DNA from: Lachnospiraceae bacterium
GTDB taxonomy: Bacteria > Bacillota > Clostridia > Lachnospirales > Lachnospiraceae
Direction: 5' to 3'
DNA: 55,609 nucleotides
Assembly: GCA_022790615.1 (NCBI GenBank)
Contig: JAAVXK010000008.1
Coordinates: 1-55,609, forward strand
Made by a program: the position numbers and the translations under genes. The notes beneath the pieces are model-generated. The model ran no database searches and was not told the origin of the DNA. It saw only the letters and a list, made by a program, of their open reading frames with translations. Shown here one piece after another: positions 1 through 9,496 of the stretch (position 1 is its first letter; every line of letters begins with the position of its first letter).

Positions 1-75
1 AAGCGTAGCGGGCTGCGTTGACTGCATTTGGCGTAAATATACCGCAAAGTGGGGGACGCACCTGGCAAAGGTATG
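1..75 (+). repeat. Partial copy (right half) of a 165-bp palindromic element
   Basis: The first ~70 bases match the right half of the elements at 27083-27247 and 30821-30985 in the same orientation: the blocks AAGCGTAGCGGGCT, GCGTTGACTG, ATTTGGCGTAAATATACCGC and AAAGTGGGG are shared with a few substitutions. The similarity fades after about position 68 and no terminal CTAG end is recognisable, so this is a diverged or decayed copy cut by the window edge. It lies directly behind the stop codon of the GH2 gene. Confidence 0.8.
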
Positions 76-3000
76 TCAATAGACCAGTGCGGCTTTATAA
101 TGTTTCAACAACTTCCCATATGTCTTCTTTTTCTTCTTCGGAATCTTTACTTTCAGTTTCTTATTGGTATTCGCAAACGCCTTTGTCCCAGCCTTTTTCA
201 GCGATTTGGATTGGATCGTTACACTTTTAAGCTTACTGTCGCCGAAGAACGCTTTCTTGCCGATTTTACTTACATTCTTTCCTATAATTACTTTGGCGAG
301 CTTTTTATTTTTATAAAATGCTTTGCCGGAAATCTCGGTAACTTTAAAATTATATCCGTTAATCTTAACCTTTGCCGGAATGACCGCTTTCTTCAAAGAC
401 TTGGATTTCGCCTTATATACGGATACTTTTCCTTTCGTTTTTGAGGATACGAGTATCTTATATTTTAATTTGCCGGCCTTATGTACCGAGCCCTTTTTAG
501 GAACGGGTTTTTCCTGATTTTTTACAATCGGCGCCTGCCCGCTTATATTGCCCTCCGAGCCCGACTGATTGTTTGTACCCGTCTGTACAAGTTTGAGATT
601 TTTTATCGCCTCATTAATCTCATTAGCTGCGCGGTCAACATCATTTTGTCCGAGTCCCTTGTCATTAAGCACGGAACCGCCGTTAAGAAGCTTATCCGTA
701 AATCCCGCCCTTGACTGTAACGTATACTTTTCGGCGTCGCCCGGATATATGATTCTCATCGCAGATTTTATCGCAAGCTTTAACTGTGATTCTTCCCTGT
801 TATTTTCTGCTGATAAGAAAGCGCCGTCCATTCCCTGCATACCGCTCTTATTATATACCGCCTGTTCATCTGTTGCAATGATTATTGATTCTGTTACCGG
901 AATCAGCGTATTTCTATCCCACGCGGTAAACACCGCATAACTTCCCTGCGTAATGTCTGCCGGAACATTTACGGTAATCTCCATATTCTTCTTCGTGTTT
1001 CCGGGCACGTCGACTGCCGCCATTTTAGAATCGAGAAGGCTGCCGTCTTTTGCGTAGAAGTTGACTGCGCCTGCAAGCGCGCGGCCCGATTGAAGCTTAT
1101 TTTTTATATCGGTACTGATACAGAGGTTTTCATTCGGAACCAAAGTGTCCATATTAATGTAACTTTCCGCAACAATATCCTTTGCATTATCAATACTTAC
1201 ATTCCTTGTGACGCCGGTCAGTTTTGCATCCGCCCAATTAACGTGTATTCCTTCAGTATCGGAAGACGCCGTCAGTTTTAACTTCTTTACCTTGTTTACG
1301 GTGACGTCAATATCCGCGACGGATTCTTTGCCCGTAAGCGTTCTCTCGTATACAAGCTCCTCGTCGTCATATATACAGATCTTAACTTCACCCTGCACGT
1401 CAGAATTCCCGTCGATCCCCGCGCGGCACTTGAATCTGCAGTACCTTGCCGCATATTTTTCCAAATCGAATACGGCCTCTGAATTGGTCTTTACGCCAAA
1501 TCCTTTGTCATATTTATTTCCACCGATATTTATTTCTCCCAAATCTACGGACGAATCCGGATACACTCCGTCGGGCATATCGTCGCCCCACTGTACGTCA
1601 GAAAGATATATCTCGCCCGTCTTATAACCTTCCGTTTCATTACGTATGCCATAAAGCCTAAGCTCTGCAAGGTTTGCATACTCATCTGCCGGAACATCCG
1701 TAAATTCTATGCGGATATACCGCATGTATACTCCTCCGAAGCTTTCCTCTAACGGAGTATCATTGATGGTATTTCTGTCATATTCTTTCAGTGTAATCCA
1801 CTCGGGGTCGTCAATATTCGTTGTCTTATACGAAATCTTATACGGATATTTTTTCCCTTTGAAGCTGAACTGCGCCTTATAGAGATTGAGACCTCCGTGT
1901 TCAAGCTCAACATAAAGCCACTGTCCGGAGCCCGGAACCTGCGCTTTCCATTCCGTCTGTTTATCCCCGTCCAATATATTCTTACATGTATATTCACCGC
2001 TGTCGCCGCTGCTCGCATTCATCGGGCATCCTTTGTAATTGACAAACCGATATGCTTCTGCCTCCTCGACCGTGTTCGGAACGATTCCCCCGTTGCTCAT
2101 AAATGCCCCGTACATTGTACTGATATCGGGTTCGGCCTGACTGCCGGAACCGGTAGTCGTTATTGTTATGGACGCGGGTTCGATATCCGGATTACTCGGA
2201 GAATACGCCTCAATCGTAGTAGTTCCCGCATAATAGGAGCGAAATTCTATCGCCGCCTTTCCATCCCGCATGCTGTCGCCCGGTTTGAAGCTCATGGTCT
2301 TTCCCGTAGGAAAGATTCCAGGGCCCTCAACTATCTCCAATATTACGTCCGGCTCCTTATTCACCCAATTGCCGTCCGCGTCCTCAACCGTTACGATTAA
2401 ATGCGTATCCTTTGTACCGTCGTTGGTAATAACTGTATCTGACGCCGTAAGCGAAAGCTTCGCCGCGGTTCCGTCCGTTGAACACTCTCTTTCCACGCCG
2501 GTATTCTTTTCCCTGTAATAATACCATATCTGCAAAGGCAGCCTGTAATAATCAATGAATCCCATGTCGCCGTAGCTTCTCGACAGTATGGAACCGTGAT
2601 GGAACGCGCACCACAGCGCATGTCCGCTGCGCCATGCAGGCTTCAACGGATTACCCTCGCTGTCCGTTGCCACGCTTCCATAATACGCCCTGAATTTTTC
2701 AGGCCTGTTGCCGGTATGAGTGGAATATTCCGACACCATGTTAGGAACGCCCGGGTCCTGATATTCCGATTTTTCTGCGCCGTCGCCGTTATAACCTGCC
2801 ACGTCAACATTCGGAAGCTTGTCATAGCCGCCCATCTGCGTACCTCCCATGGCTACCTTCCTCGTAGGGTCAAGTTCTTTTGCATATGCGGCCATCCTGC
2901 TTATAAGCGCTTTTTTCTTATCGTGGTTCTCCCCGAAGAATGCCTCGTTTCCCATACTCCATATGATTATGGACGGATGGTTGCGGTTGATTCTTATCAT

Positions 3001-4317
3001 ATCCCTCAGGCTGTCAAGGCAGCTCTGCTCAAATCTTGCCTCCGTCTCGGGGTTTCCGGTTGTCGGATAGCCGTCGGAAAGGTAATCCTTCGAGTTTCCA
3101 TCGCTTGTTCCCTCGCCCCATGCGGAGGTACACCAGAACGGCGCCTCGCTCCAAAAGAGAATTCCCTGTTCATCGCACGCCTCCGCGTATGCCGGAGAAT
3201 GCGGGTAATGTGAACCGCGGATGAAATTCAGGCCCGCCTCTTTTATCATCGCCACGTCGCGCTTGAGGGCCGCCGTGGTAACCGCGTTCGCCCATCCCGC
3301 ATGGTCCTGATGCGCGTTGGTACCGTCAATCCAGAAATGTTCTCCGTTCAGAAAGAAACCCTCGTCCGCCGTCCATTCCATCCATCGGAATCCGAGCGGC
3401 GTCTCGCACCGGTCAACCGATACGCCGTCCACATATACGTCTGTTATTACCTTATACATATAGGGACTGTCCGGAGTCCACAGATGCGGATTCGACAGAT
3501 AATCGCTTGTATTGTCAAAGTTATATATGTCCCCCGCGCCAATCGTCCGGGGTTCCGATTCAAAGCTTTTTACAATTTTGTTATCCGCATCATATACCTT
3601 ATGCGCCACCCGGACGTTCTGCGGCGCGCCGCTTTCATTCTGCACCTCGGCCTGCATCCGCACGAACGAGCCCTCCTTTGAAACTTCCGGAGTCTGTACA
3701 AACGTTCCATACCATGTTATATGTACCGGGCTTGTTATTACAAGATTGACGTCCCTGTAGATTCCGCCGGTAAACATATGCTCCCCGGACCTCGGCGCCA
3801 AATCTTCCTGCCATATGTTATTCACGCGTATGGCAACCGTGTTCTCACCCTGTCTTACGTAATCGGTAATATCAAACGCAAATCCGGTATAACCGCCTCT
3901 GTGCTCGCCGACATAAGTACCGTTTATATATATTTCAGCCGTGTGAAATACACCTGCAAAATCAAGGCTCAATCTCTTTCCCATCCATTCCTGTTCCACA
4001 TTAAATGTTTTCCTGTACCATCCGTATCCGGTAAAATGCTTTTCATCCTGCCAGTACGGAATGCTGAAATCGTGAGGAAGTCCGACATTATACCAGCTCG
4101 AATCGTTAAATGTTTCCTCCTCAGCCCCCTCTATGTCCCTGCGGACAAACTTCCATTCCCTGTTAAAATTCACGGTCTGTCTCTCACACTCCTTTACGTT
4201 TTGTAATGCATTAATGCCATTTTCCCCTGCCGCTGCAGCCGTCCCATAAGATACGGACGGTATAAGCAGGCAGCAGACAAGCACAAATGCCAATACCCTG
4301 TTTACACTTCTGCGCAT
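76..4317 (-). CDS. Secreted GH2 beta-galactosidase-like enzyme with F5/8C, NPCBM and LRR domains
   Basis: A 1413-residue exported glycoside hydrolase, probably a beta-galactosidase. It begins with a signal peptide (MRRSVNR, hydrophobic core, SYGTAAAA). A GH2 sugar-binding domain (about residues 50-190), an Ig-like sandwich (190-300) and a TIM barrel (300-600) follow. The acid/base Glu sits in WSMGNEA (about 458) and the nucleophile Glu in MVSEYSTH (about 530). C-terminal to the barrel are an Ig-like domain, a discoidin (F5/8C)-like module, an NPCBM-like module with the KGFG motif, and a basic C-terminus with LRR_5 (BspA-type) repeats around residues 1270-1413. The LRR tail probably replaces a cell-wall anchor or mediates surface binding; no LPXTG is present. 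Substrate specificity (galactoside versus other beta-glycoside) cannot be fixed from sequence. It is divergent from the AraC-type regulator gene. Confidence 0.9.
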   Translation of the reverse strand: MRRSVNRVLAFVLVCCLLIPSVSYGTAAAAGENGINALQNVKECERQTVNFNREWKFVRRDIEGAEEETFNDSSWYNVGLPHDFSIPYWQDEKHFTGYGWYRKTFNVEQEWMGKRLSLDFAGVFHTAEIYINGTYVGEHRGGYTGFAFDITDYVRQGENTVAIRVNNIWQEDLAPRSGEHMFTGGIYRDVNLVITSPVHITWYGTFVQTPEVSKEGSFVRMQAEVQNESGAPQNVRVAHKVYDADNKIVKSFESEPRTIGAGDIYNFDNTSDYLSNPHLWTPDSPYMYKVITDVYVDGVSVDRCETPLGFRWMEWTADEGFFLNGEHFWIDGTNAHQDHAGWANAVTTAALKRDVAMIKEAGLNFIRGSHYPHSPAYAEACDEQGILFWSEAPFWCTSAWGEGTSDGNSKDYLSDGYPTTGNPETEARFEQSCLDSLRDMIRINRNHPSIIIWSMGNEAFFGENHDKKKALISRMAAYAKELDPTRKVAMGGTQMGGYDKLPNVDVAGYNGDGAEKSEYQDPGVPNMVSEYSTHTGNRPEKFRAYYGSVATDSEGNPLKPAWRSGHALWCAFHHGSILSRSYGDMGFIDYYRLPLQIWYYYREKNTGVERECSTDGTAAKLSLTASDTVITNDGTKDTHLIVTVEDADGNWVNKEPDVILEIVEGPGIFPTGKTMSFKPGDSMRDGKAAIEFRSYYAGTTTIEAYSPSNPDIEPASITITTTGSGSQAEPDISTMYGAFMSNGGIVPNTVEEAEAYRFVNYKGCPMNASSGDSGEYTCKNILDGDKQTEWKAQVPGSGQWLYVELEHGGLNLYKAQFSFKGKKYPYKISYKTTNIDDPEWITLKEYDRNTINDTPLEESFGGVYMRYIRIEFTDVPADEYANLAELRLYGIRNETEGYKTGEIYLSDVQWGDDMPDGVYPDSSVDLGEINIGGNKYDKGFGVKTNSEAVFDLEKYAARYCRFKCRAGIDGNSDVQGEVKICIYDDEELVYERTLTGKESVADIDVTVNKVKKLKLTASSDTEGIHVNWADAKLTGVTRNVSIDNAKDIVAESYINMDTLVPNENLCISTDIKNKLQSGRALAGAVNFYAKDGSLLDSKMAAVDVPGNTKKNMEITVNVPADITQGSYAVFTAWDRNTLIPVTESIIIATDEQAVYNKSGMQGMDGAFLSAENNREESQLKLAIKSAMRIIYPGDAEKYTLQSRAGFTDKLLNGGSVLNDKGLGQNDVDRAANEINEAIKNLKLVQTGTNNQSGSEGNISGQAPIVKNQEKPVPKKGSVHKAGKLKYKILVSSKTKGKVSVYKAKSKSLKKAVIPAKVKINGYNFKVTEISGKAFYKNKKLAKVIIGKNVSKIGKKAFFGDSKLKSVTIQSKSLKKAGTKAFANTNKKLKVKIPKKKKKTYGKLLKHYKAALVY

Positions 4318-4423
4318 ATGCGTTCCCCCTCATACAAAATATATTTATGTGTCTTTTCCGGGACACGCAAACATGATGCGTTCCCTATATGGATTAGTGT
4401 AACAAACCATCCGGTTATACGCA

Positions 4424-4627
4424 CTGATATATCCTTTTTAATTTATTGATATATCATATAATAATCCATGTCTCTAACGAACGAATGCCGACATGCGAAA
4501 ACCCATTTCCAAATAAGAAAAATACAAATGCGCAAATAAACGAAAACGTGCACAAACGTAAATTTTTCCAATATTATAATTGACTTATATGCCTGACTCG
4601 TATATATTAAGTGTTAACTGATATATC
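4424..4627. promoter_or_regulatory. Three copies of YTGATATATC in the divergent GH2/araC control region
   Basis: CTGATATATC at 4424-4433, TTGATATATC at 4446-4455 and CTGATATATC at 4618-4627 occur in the 339-base region between two divergent genes. The first two are 22 bases apart (two helical turns). The third lies just after the -10 of the regulator promoter, where binding would repress it. This layout fits sites for the adjacent AraC-type protein, but that assignment is inferred. The rest of the region shows only the promoter listed separately. Confidence 0.45.
4580..4608 (+). promoter_or_regulatory. Sigma-A promoter of the AraC-type regulator gene
   Basis: TTGACT at 4580-4585 and TATATT at 4603-4608 are separated by 17 bases. 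The -10 box lies about 48 bases before the start codon, which has the ribosome binding site AGAAAGGA. Confidence 0.7.
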
Positions 4628-4656
4628 TTATAATTTTCACAGAAAGGAAACATGCC

Positions 4657-5445
4657 ATGTTCCATGTAAAATATGTCGTTTTGGAAAACAACGTCAAAGA
4701 TTTTTCCGAGTGTAACCTGCCGTATGGAATCACCAATGATTTTTTGCTTGTCTCCAAAACGTCAATCTGTGTTAAAACAGACGATATGCCTCTGCGGAAA
4801 TACCCGCCCGATACGGCGTTTTTCTTTCCGAAAGGGACTCCGTATTATTACAGCCCTTACCGCGGCGAGCCATATAATGATAACTTTATACATTTTACGT
4901 GCGATGAATCTTTTTATACGGAATATATGCTTCCTGTCGCACAGCCAATCTATCTATGCGACCCTGACGGCATATGTAAGCTTTTTGAAATGATTGCCTA
5001 TGAGAATATATTGACAGGCCCGAACAAAAATGAAATCTTAAATAATCTTATGAAGATATTATTTATGAAAATACGTGAATCGGCGGAAATCAGCGATACG
5101 ATACCTTACTATAAAGAACTTCTGAACATCCGCTATAATATATTCAACCATCCGGAACAGCCGTGGACGCTGGAGATGATATCAAAATCACTCCACATCA
5201 GTCCCGCCTATACCTATTCGTTGTATAAGGAGGCTTTTCACACAACCTGTATGCAGGACTTAATCGAAAGCCGTATCCGGTATGCAAAACATGCCCTGGC
5301 GTACAGCAAACAGTCAATTAATGAAATTGCTTTTCATTCCGGCTATAACAGCGCAGAACATTTCTGCAGGCAGTTCAAAAAATATACGGGTATGCGGCCC
5401 TCACAGTACAGGGAATCCAAAAATCCCGTCATTCCTCCTCCATAA
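4657..5445 (+). CDS. AraC-family transcriptional regulator
   Basis: A 262-residue regulator with an N-terminal cupin-like ligand-binding half (about 1-150) and a C-terminal double helix-turn-helix (about 165-258). The second HTH carries the family signature INEIAFHSGYNSAEHFCRQF followed by KKYTGMRPSQYR. It lies between the GH2 gene (divergent) and the alpha-galactosidase gene (convergent), and is the obvious candidate to control both in response to a galactoside. Its last 17 bases overlap the end of the alpha-galactosidase gene on the other strand. A second ATG at 4652 is out of frame; 4657 is the start because it alone continues into the family fold. The inducer is unknown. Confidence 0.92.
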   Translation: MFHVKYVVLENNVKDFSECNLPYGITNDFLLVSKTSICVKTDDMPLRKYPPDTAFFFPKGTPYYYSPYRGEPYNDNFIHFTCDESFYTEYMLPVAQPIYLCDPDGICKLFEMIAYENILTGPNKNEILNNLMKILFMKIRESAEISDTIPYYKELLNIRYNIFNHPEQPWTLEMISKSLHISPAYTYSLYKEAFHTTCMQDLIESRIRYAKHALAYSKQSINEIAFHSGYNSAEHFCRQFKKYTGMRPSQYRESKNPVIPPP

Positions 5446-7702
5446 AATAGATTCTTGACGCAAAATCCGGAAACACCCTCACGCGCTCATTGTAACCTGT
5501 CGCAGCGAATCCCTGGCTTAAGCGTACGCCGCTGTTCATAAGAACGTCGCCGTACACATGGTAATCCTCCGTTTCCGTATCCGCCTGCATATTTCCGGAA
5601 TCCGACCGAATCTTAAACTTTATATTATAAAAATGATACTTTGCGTCAGGTCTTAGCCCACGCGCCACAAATCTTTTATCCGGCATGTTTGGCTGCGCAA
5701 GTCCCTGTAATAACAATCCGGCCGCGTATCTTTTATCCCTGCCCACGCAGGTCCACGACACATACCCCGCGCCATTCTCGTCATATCTGTAAAAATCACC
5801 GAACTGGAGCACCGATCGCCACTCCTTATAAATGTCAATCTGCTCCTTTACTTCCTCTAACTCCTCCTCAGACATTTCACAAAGATTGCATTCATAACCG
5901 CACAATGCAAAAGCCGCAACATTGAACCTCGTCCAAAGAGGCGTGTTTCTCAGTGTCTGGCGGTTCGGGCATGCGGATACATGCGCTCCCAAAGCAAGCA
6001 TCGGATATCCGTAGCTGTACCCTTCCTGTATCCGGGCCCGGCACATCGCGTCCGTATTATCGCTTGCCCATATTTGCGGAAAATAACACAGTATTCCAAG
6101 GTCAAACCTGTTTCCGCCCGACGCGCATCCCTCAAACAAAATATCCGGAAAGCGCCCGGTGAGCGTTTTCATGCAGTGATACAGCCCCACGACGTACCGG
6201 TGAGCCATCTCGCCCTGTCTTTCGGGCGGCAGGCACTTTGAATAATAATCGGTAAATGTACGGTTCATATCCCATTTCACATAGCTTATATCCGCCGAGG
6301 AAATTAAACGGCTCATCGTCTCTATAACATAATTCTGGACGTCCTTATTGACCATGTCGAGAATTCTCTGATTCCTTCCCTCGGAATGGGTTCTGCCAGG
6401 AATATCAACAACCCACTCCGGATGCATCTCATACAGACGGCTGTTTACATTGACCATCTCAGGCTCCACCCAAATTCCGAACTTCAGGCCAAGCGCTTTC
6501 ACCTTGTCCGCAATTCCTCTGATTCCGCCGGGAAGTTTTTTCTCACTTGCCTTCCAGTCGCCAAGCGAGCTTGTATCGTCGTTCCTCTCGCCAAACCAGC
6601 CGTCGTCCACAACAAAAAGCTCGACTCCAACCTCGGCGCCCGCTTTCGCAAGCCTTAACAGTTTCTCCTCGTTTATATCAAAATAAGCCGCCTCCCAGCT
6701 GTTTAAAAGCACCGGACGCTCCTTATATTTCCATGTTCCGCGCACAATATGCTCACGGACAAATTCATGCATGTTCCCGCTAAGACCGTTAAAACCTTTG
6801 TCTGAATAGCTCATAACCGACTCCGGCGCCTCAAAGCGCTCGCCCGGCCCGACGGTATACGAAAATCCCTGCGGATTGATGCCGTTTACAAACCTGAGTT
6901 TTGAAAAACTCCCGACATCAACCGCTTCATAATGATTGCCGCTGTATATAAGATTAAACCCGTAACACTCACCAAAATTCTGCGATGTTTCTCTGCGCGA
7001 CAGCATGACAAAAGGATTGGCGCGGCTTGACGACGTTCCGGTATACGAGGCATTGACAAACCTGCCCGCCGTAACCGTATTGTCAACGCGGTTCATCTCC
7101 CGAATCCACGCGCCGTTAAAATGCGTAAAAATATAATCGGAGTCGTCAAAATCGACCTGCGCGCTCATAAGTCTCTTAAGTGTGACTGCCTGCATACTTT
7201 CATTTCGCAGCTTCGTGCTCCTGCATATAACGTCGCACCGCTCATACACATAATAGTGCAGTTCCATTACAATATCGCTGTATCTTTCCTTCAGATATAG
7301 AATAAGCTGCTCTGACCTGCCGTAATCCGAATATGAGCCCGGAAGAGTATCATACTCGGACTTTTCGTGCAGCACCTTATACCCGTCGTACAGAAAATCC
7401 GACGTACTGCTGCCGTCCGCATATATAATATCAACAAACGGCTCCCGTATGTCGCCCTTTCCGTAAGCCGACATCTCCAGCAAATAATTCTCAAGAGAGA
7501 GTGTTCCATGTTCCCTGTCATATGCGTTTAAGTTACCGTTTAAAAATTCACGCTTTTCCATCAGCGCCGGAATACTGTCGCCGTCAAGCGTAATCTTTCC
7601 GCCAAAATGCAGATGTTCCAGATGCAGTGTATCCGTCACCCTGAAAACGTATGACACATTTTCCGTGTGCAGTGCAAACAGATTATCCTTTACATATATC
7701 AT
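5429..7702 (-). CDS. Alpha-galactosidase, glycoside hydrolase family 36
   Basis: A 757-residue cytoplasmic GH36 enzyme that removes terminal alpha-galactose from melibiose, raffinose-type oligosaccharides or galactomannan fragments. The family landmarks are all present: VDDGWFGERNDD, the KFGIWVEPEMV strand, the nucleophile Asp in YVKWDMNR (about residue 477), CASGGNRFD, and the acid/base Asp in IWASDNTDA (about 548). There is no signal peptide. Length is typical for the Firmicute enzymes (about 730-750). The gene starts 5 bases after the symporter stop codon, so the two are almost certainly co-transcribed and the substrate is imported intact before hydrolysis. The 3' end overlaps the convergent regulator gene. 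Confidence 0.95.
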   Translation of the reverse strand: MIYVKDNLFALHTENVSYVFRVTDTLHLEHLHFGGKITLDGDSIPALMEKREFLNGNLNAYDREHGTLSLENYLLEMSAYGKGDIREPFVDIIYADGSSTSDFLYDGYKVLHEKSEYDTLPGSYSDYGRSEQLILYLKERYSDIVMELHYYVYERCDVICRSTKLRNESMQAVTLKRLMSAQVDFDDSDYIFTHFNGAWIREMNRVDNTVTAGRFVNASYTGTSSSRANPFVMLSRRETSQNFGECYGFNLIYSGNHYEAVDVGSFSKLRFVNGINPQGFSYTVGPGERFEAPESVMSYSDKGFNGLSGNMHEFVREHIVRGTWKYKERPVLLNSWEAAYFDINEEKLLRLAKAGAEVGVELFVVDDGWFGERNDDTSSLGDWKASEKKLPGGIRGIADKVKALGLKFGIWVEPEMVNVNSRLYEMHPEWVVDIPGRTHSEGRNQRILDMVNKDVQNYVIETMSRLISSADISYVKWDMNRTFTDYYSKCLPPERQGEMAHRYVVGLYHCMKTLTGRFPDILFEGCASGGNRFDLGILCYFPQIWASDNTDAMCRARIQEGYSYGYPMLALGAHVSACPNRQTLRNTPLWTRFNVAAFALCGYECNLCEMSEEELEEVKEQIDIYKEWRSVLQFGDFYRYDENGAGYVSWTCVGRDKRYAAGLLLQGLAQPNMPDKRFVARGLRPDAKYHFYNIKFKIRSDSGNMQADTETEDYHVYGDVLMNSGVRLSQGFAATGYNERVRVFPDFASRIYFMEEE

Positions 7703-7707
7703 ATTTT

Positions 7708-9099
7708 TTACCCTTTCCTTTTCTGCTCCTTTTCCCTTCTGTGCCTGATTTGCGCAGTAATTTCCTCAATCTTTTCGTCAGTCAGAATATATTTGTTTTT
7801 AAAATATATGAATGCGGCGGCAAGGCCTATTATAGGAACAAGCGTCATAGTAATTCGAAGTCCCGCTATTGCTTCTGCCGGAGCAGCCGTCACAACACCA
7901 TCCGCTTCACCGCTTAAGTGAAATATGCTCAGGCATATCGAAACTATCAGCGCGGCCACGCCTGACGCAAGCTTTACGACAAACGTCTGCATGGAAAATA
8001 TAACGCTCTCATCCCTCCTGTTATTTTTAAGCTCGCCATACTCTACGGTATTTGCGAGAAAAACCGTTGTCAGTACAAGCAGTATACCGTTTGCGGCAAA
8101 TATAAAAAATGACGGAATCAAGAGCGCTCCAAGCGATGACATACGAAAGAACGTCATGCCGTAAAATATAATATAACCAAAAATTACGCTCAAAAGACTT
8201 AGATAAAATAGTTTAGTCGTGCTTAAAAACTTTCTAAGAAGCGGAAAAAGAAGTATCATTGCGGCAATCTGCATACCTCCGCCAAAACTGTTATACAATC
8301 CAAACGTGTTGTACCAGTTTTCACCGCCAAAGTCATATTTAAAAAAATAGATTAAAAGGTTTGTAGTGATATATAACGAGCAGTTTATGAGAACTATCGT
8401 AATAACAACAGCCATTGCCTGGTCATTGCGTATAAGAGACTTAAACATTTCCTTAACAGACGGACTCTCAATATCTACAGTCGATTTTTCCCTTATGCTT
8501 ACGCACGTAAACAAAATAAATAGTATGAACAATACAGAAATAACAAGCGAAAACCATTTGAAGCCTTCAACCTCATTTCCGTTTCCGAGCATAAATACGC
8601 ATTTCATAGTTATTATCGTTATCAGCGCCGAGCCTATACCCGCGCTTGCCCGGCCTAACGTAGACATACTTTCGCGTTCCTTTCCGCCCTGTGTGAATGC
8701 GGGAATCATAGACCAGAACGGAATATCCATCATTGTGTAGGTTATTCCCCATATAATATATATAAAAGACACATAAGCAACGAGACCCGCTCCGTCGAGT
8801 GCAGGCGGCGCCGCAAACAACAGAAACAGGAATACAGAGTTCAGTACGGTCCCCCAAAACAGCCACGGCCTGAACTTCCCCCACCTGGTACGCGTCTTTG
8901 CGACAAGAACCCCCATTACCGGGTCATTGAATGCGTCAAACACCCTTGCCGCCATGAGGATGACTCCCATGACAAACGCCTTCACCCCCAGCAAATCCTC
9001 GTAATAATACAGTATATATGACGCTGTCAGCATATACACCATATCTTTTCCGACTGCTCCGAGCGCGAAGGAGACTTTCTCTTTTCCCGATAACCGCAT
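7708..9099 (-). CDS. GPH-family sugar:cation symporter (MelB-like MFS)
   Basis: A 463-residue membrane transporter with about 12 hydrophobic segments. The N-terminus (SGKEKVSFALGAVGKDMVY), the segment DAFNDPVMG and the following TRTRWGKFRPW are the hallmarks of the glycoside-pentoside-hexuronide:cation symporter family, including the conserved Asp-Asn-Pro cation-site region of helix 2. Placed immediately upstream of the GH36 gene, it probably brings alpha-galactosides into the cell. It is the first gene of a two-gene operon. The 5' region (9100-9300) contains the perfect palindrome CAGGCGCCTG at 9245-9254, a possible operator, but no clear -35/-10 pair was found. Confidence 0.92.
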   Translation of the reverse strand: MRLSGKEKVSFALGAVGKDMVYMLTASYILYYYEDLLGVKAFVMGVILMAARVFDAFNDPVMGVLVAKTRTRWGKFRPWLFWGTVLNSVFLFLLFAAPPALDGAGLVAYVSFIYIIWGITYTMMDIPFWSMIPAFTQGGKERESMSTLGRASAGIGSALITIITMKCVFMLGNGNEVEGFKWFSLVISVLFILFILFTCVSIREKSTVDIESPSVKEMFKSLIRNDQAMAVVITIVLINCSLYITTNLLIYFFKYDFGGENWYNTFGLYNSFGGGMQIAAMILLFPLLRKFLSTTKLFYLSLLSVIFGYIIFYGMTFFRMSSLGALLIPSFFIFAANGILLVLTTVFLANTVEYGELKNNRRDESVIFSMQTFVVKLASGVAALIVSICLSIFHLSGEADGVVTAAPAEAIAGLRITMTLVPIIGLAAAFIYFKNKYILTDEKIEEITAQIRHRREKEQKRKG

Positions 9100-9360
9100 T
9101 GTAATTCACCTATTTTCTAAATTATAATCGGCATATTCCAAAAATATATGCGTATACGCCGCTTAGTTTCATTATTCCTATAATCAGGATTTTTATTCCC
9201 ACGGTGAAAAGGCGCCAAAAGCCACTAAAGTAAATATATACAATCAGGCGCCTGCCCAGATGATTGCCTGTACAAAATTGAATTAGTAAAAAGTGTATGC
9301 CATGATATTACTACTTACAATGTTTTAAGAAATGCTTGCAAGTTACACACTATGCACCGT

Positions 9361-9387
9361 TAAGAATTTCCAAACTCTGTCCGATAT
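9361..9387 (+). promoter_or_regulatory. SigD (sigma-28)-like promoter
   Basis: TAAG at 9361-9364, 15 bases, then TCCGATAT at 9380-9387. The B. subtilis-type SigD consensus is TAAA-N15-GCCGATAT, so each box has one mismatch and the spacing is exact. The same site also contains TATAAT (9385-9390) but no -35 for sigma-A at 16-18 bases. The remainder of 9100-9360 holds only the palindrome CAGGCGCCTG. Confidence 0.45.
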
Positions 9388-9416
9388 AATTAATACATGC
9401 ATGTGAACTTGAGACC

Positions 9417-9476
9417 AAGGATGGTATTACATTACAGAGAAAGGGAAGTCTTTGTATATGTCGGCCATCCTTTTTT
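9417..9476 (+). promoter_or_regulatory. Leader hairpin with U-run: candidate attenuator or CsrA-type site
   Basis: AAGGATGG (9417-9424) pairs with CCATCCTT (9465-9472), and a run of six T ends at 9476, only 9 bases before the ribosome binding site AAGGAGG (9485-9491) of the next gene. In mRNA the left arm reads CAAGGAUG, which matches the core of the CsrA consensus. The structure could stop transcription or hide a regulator site; which applies is not visible. Confidence 0.4.
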
Positions 9477-9496
9477 AATTGAATAAGGAGGGGCAA

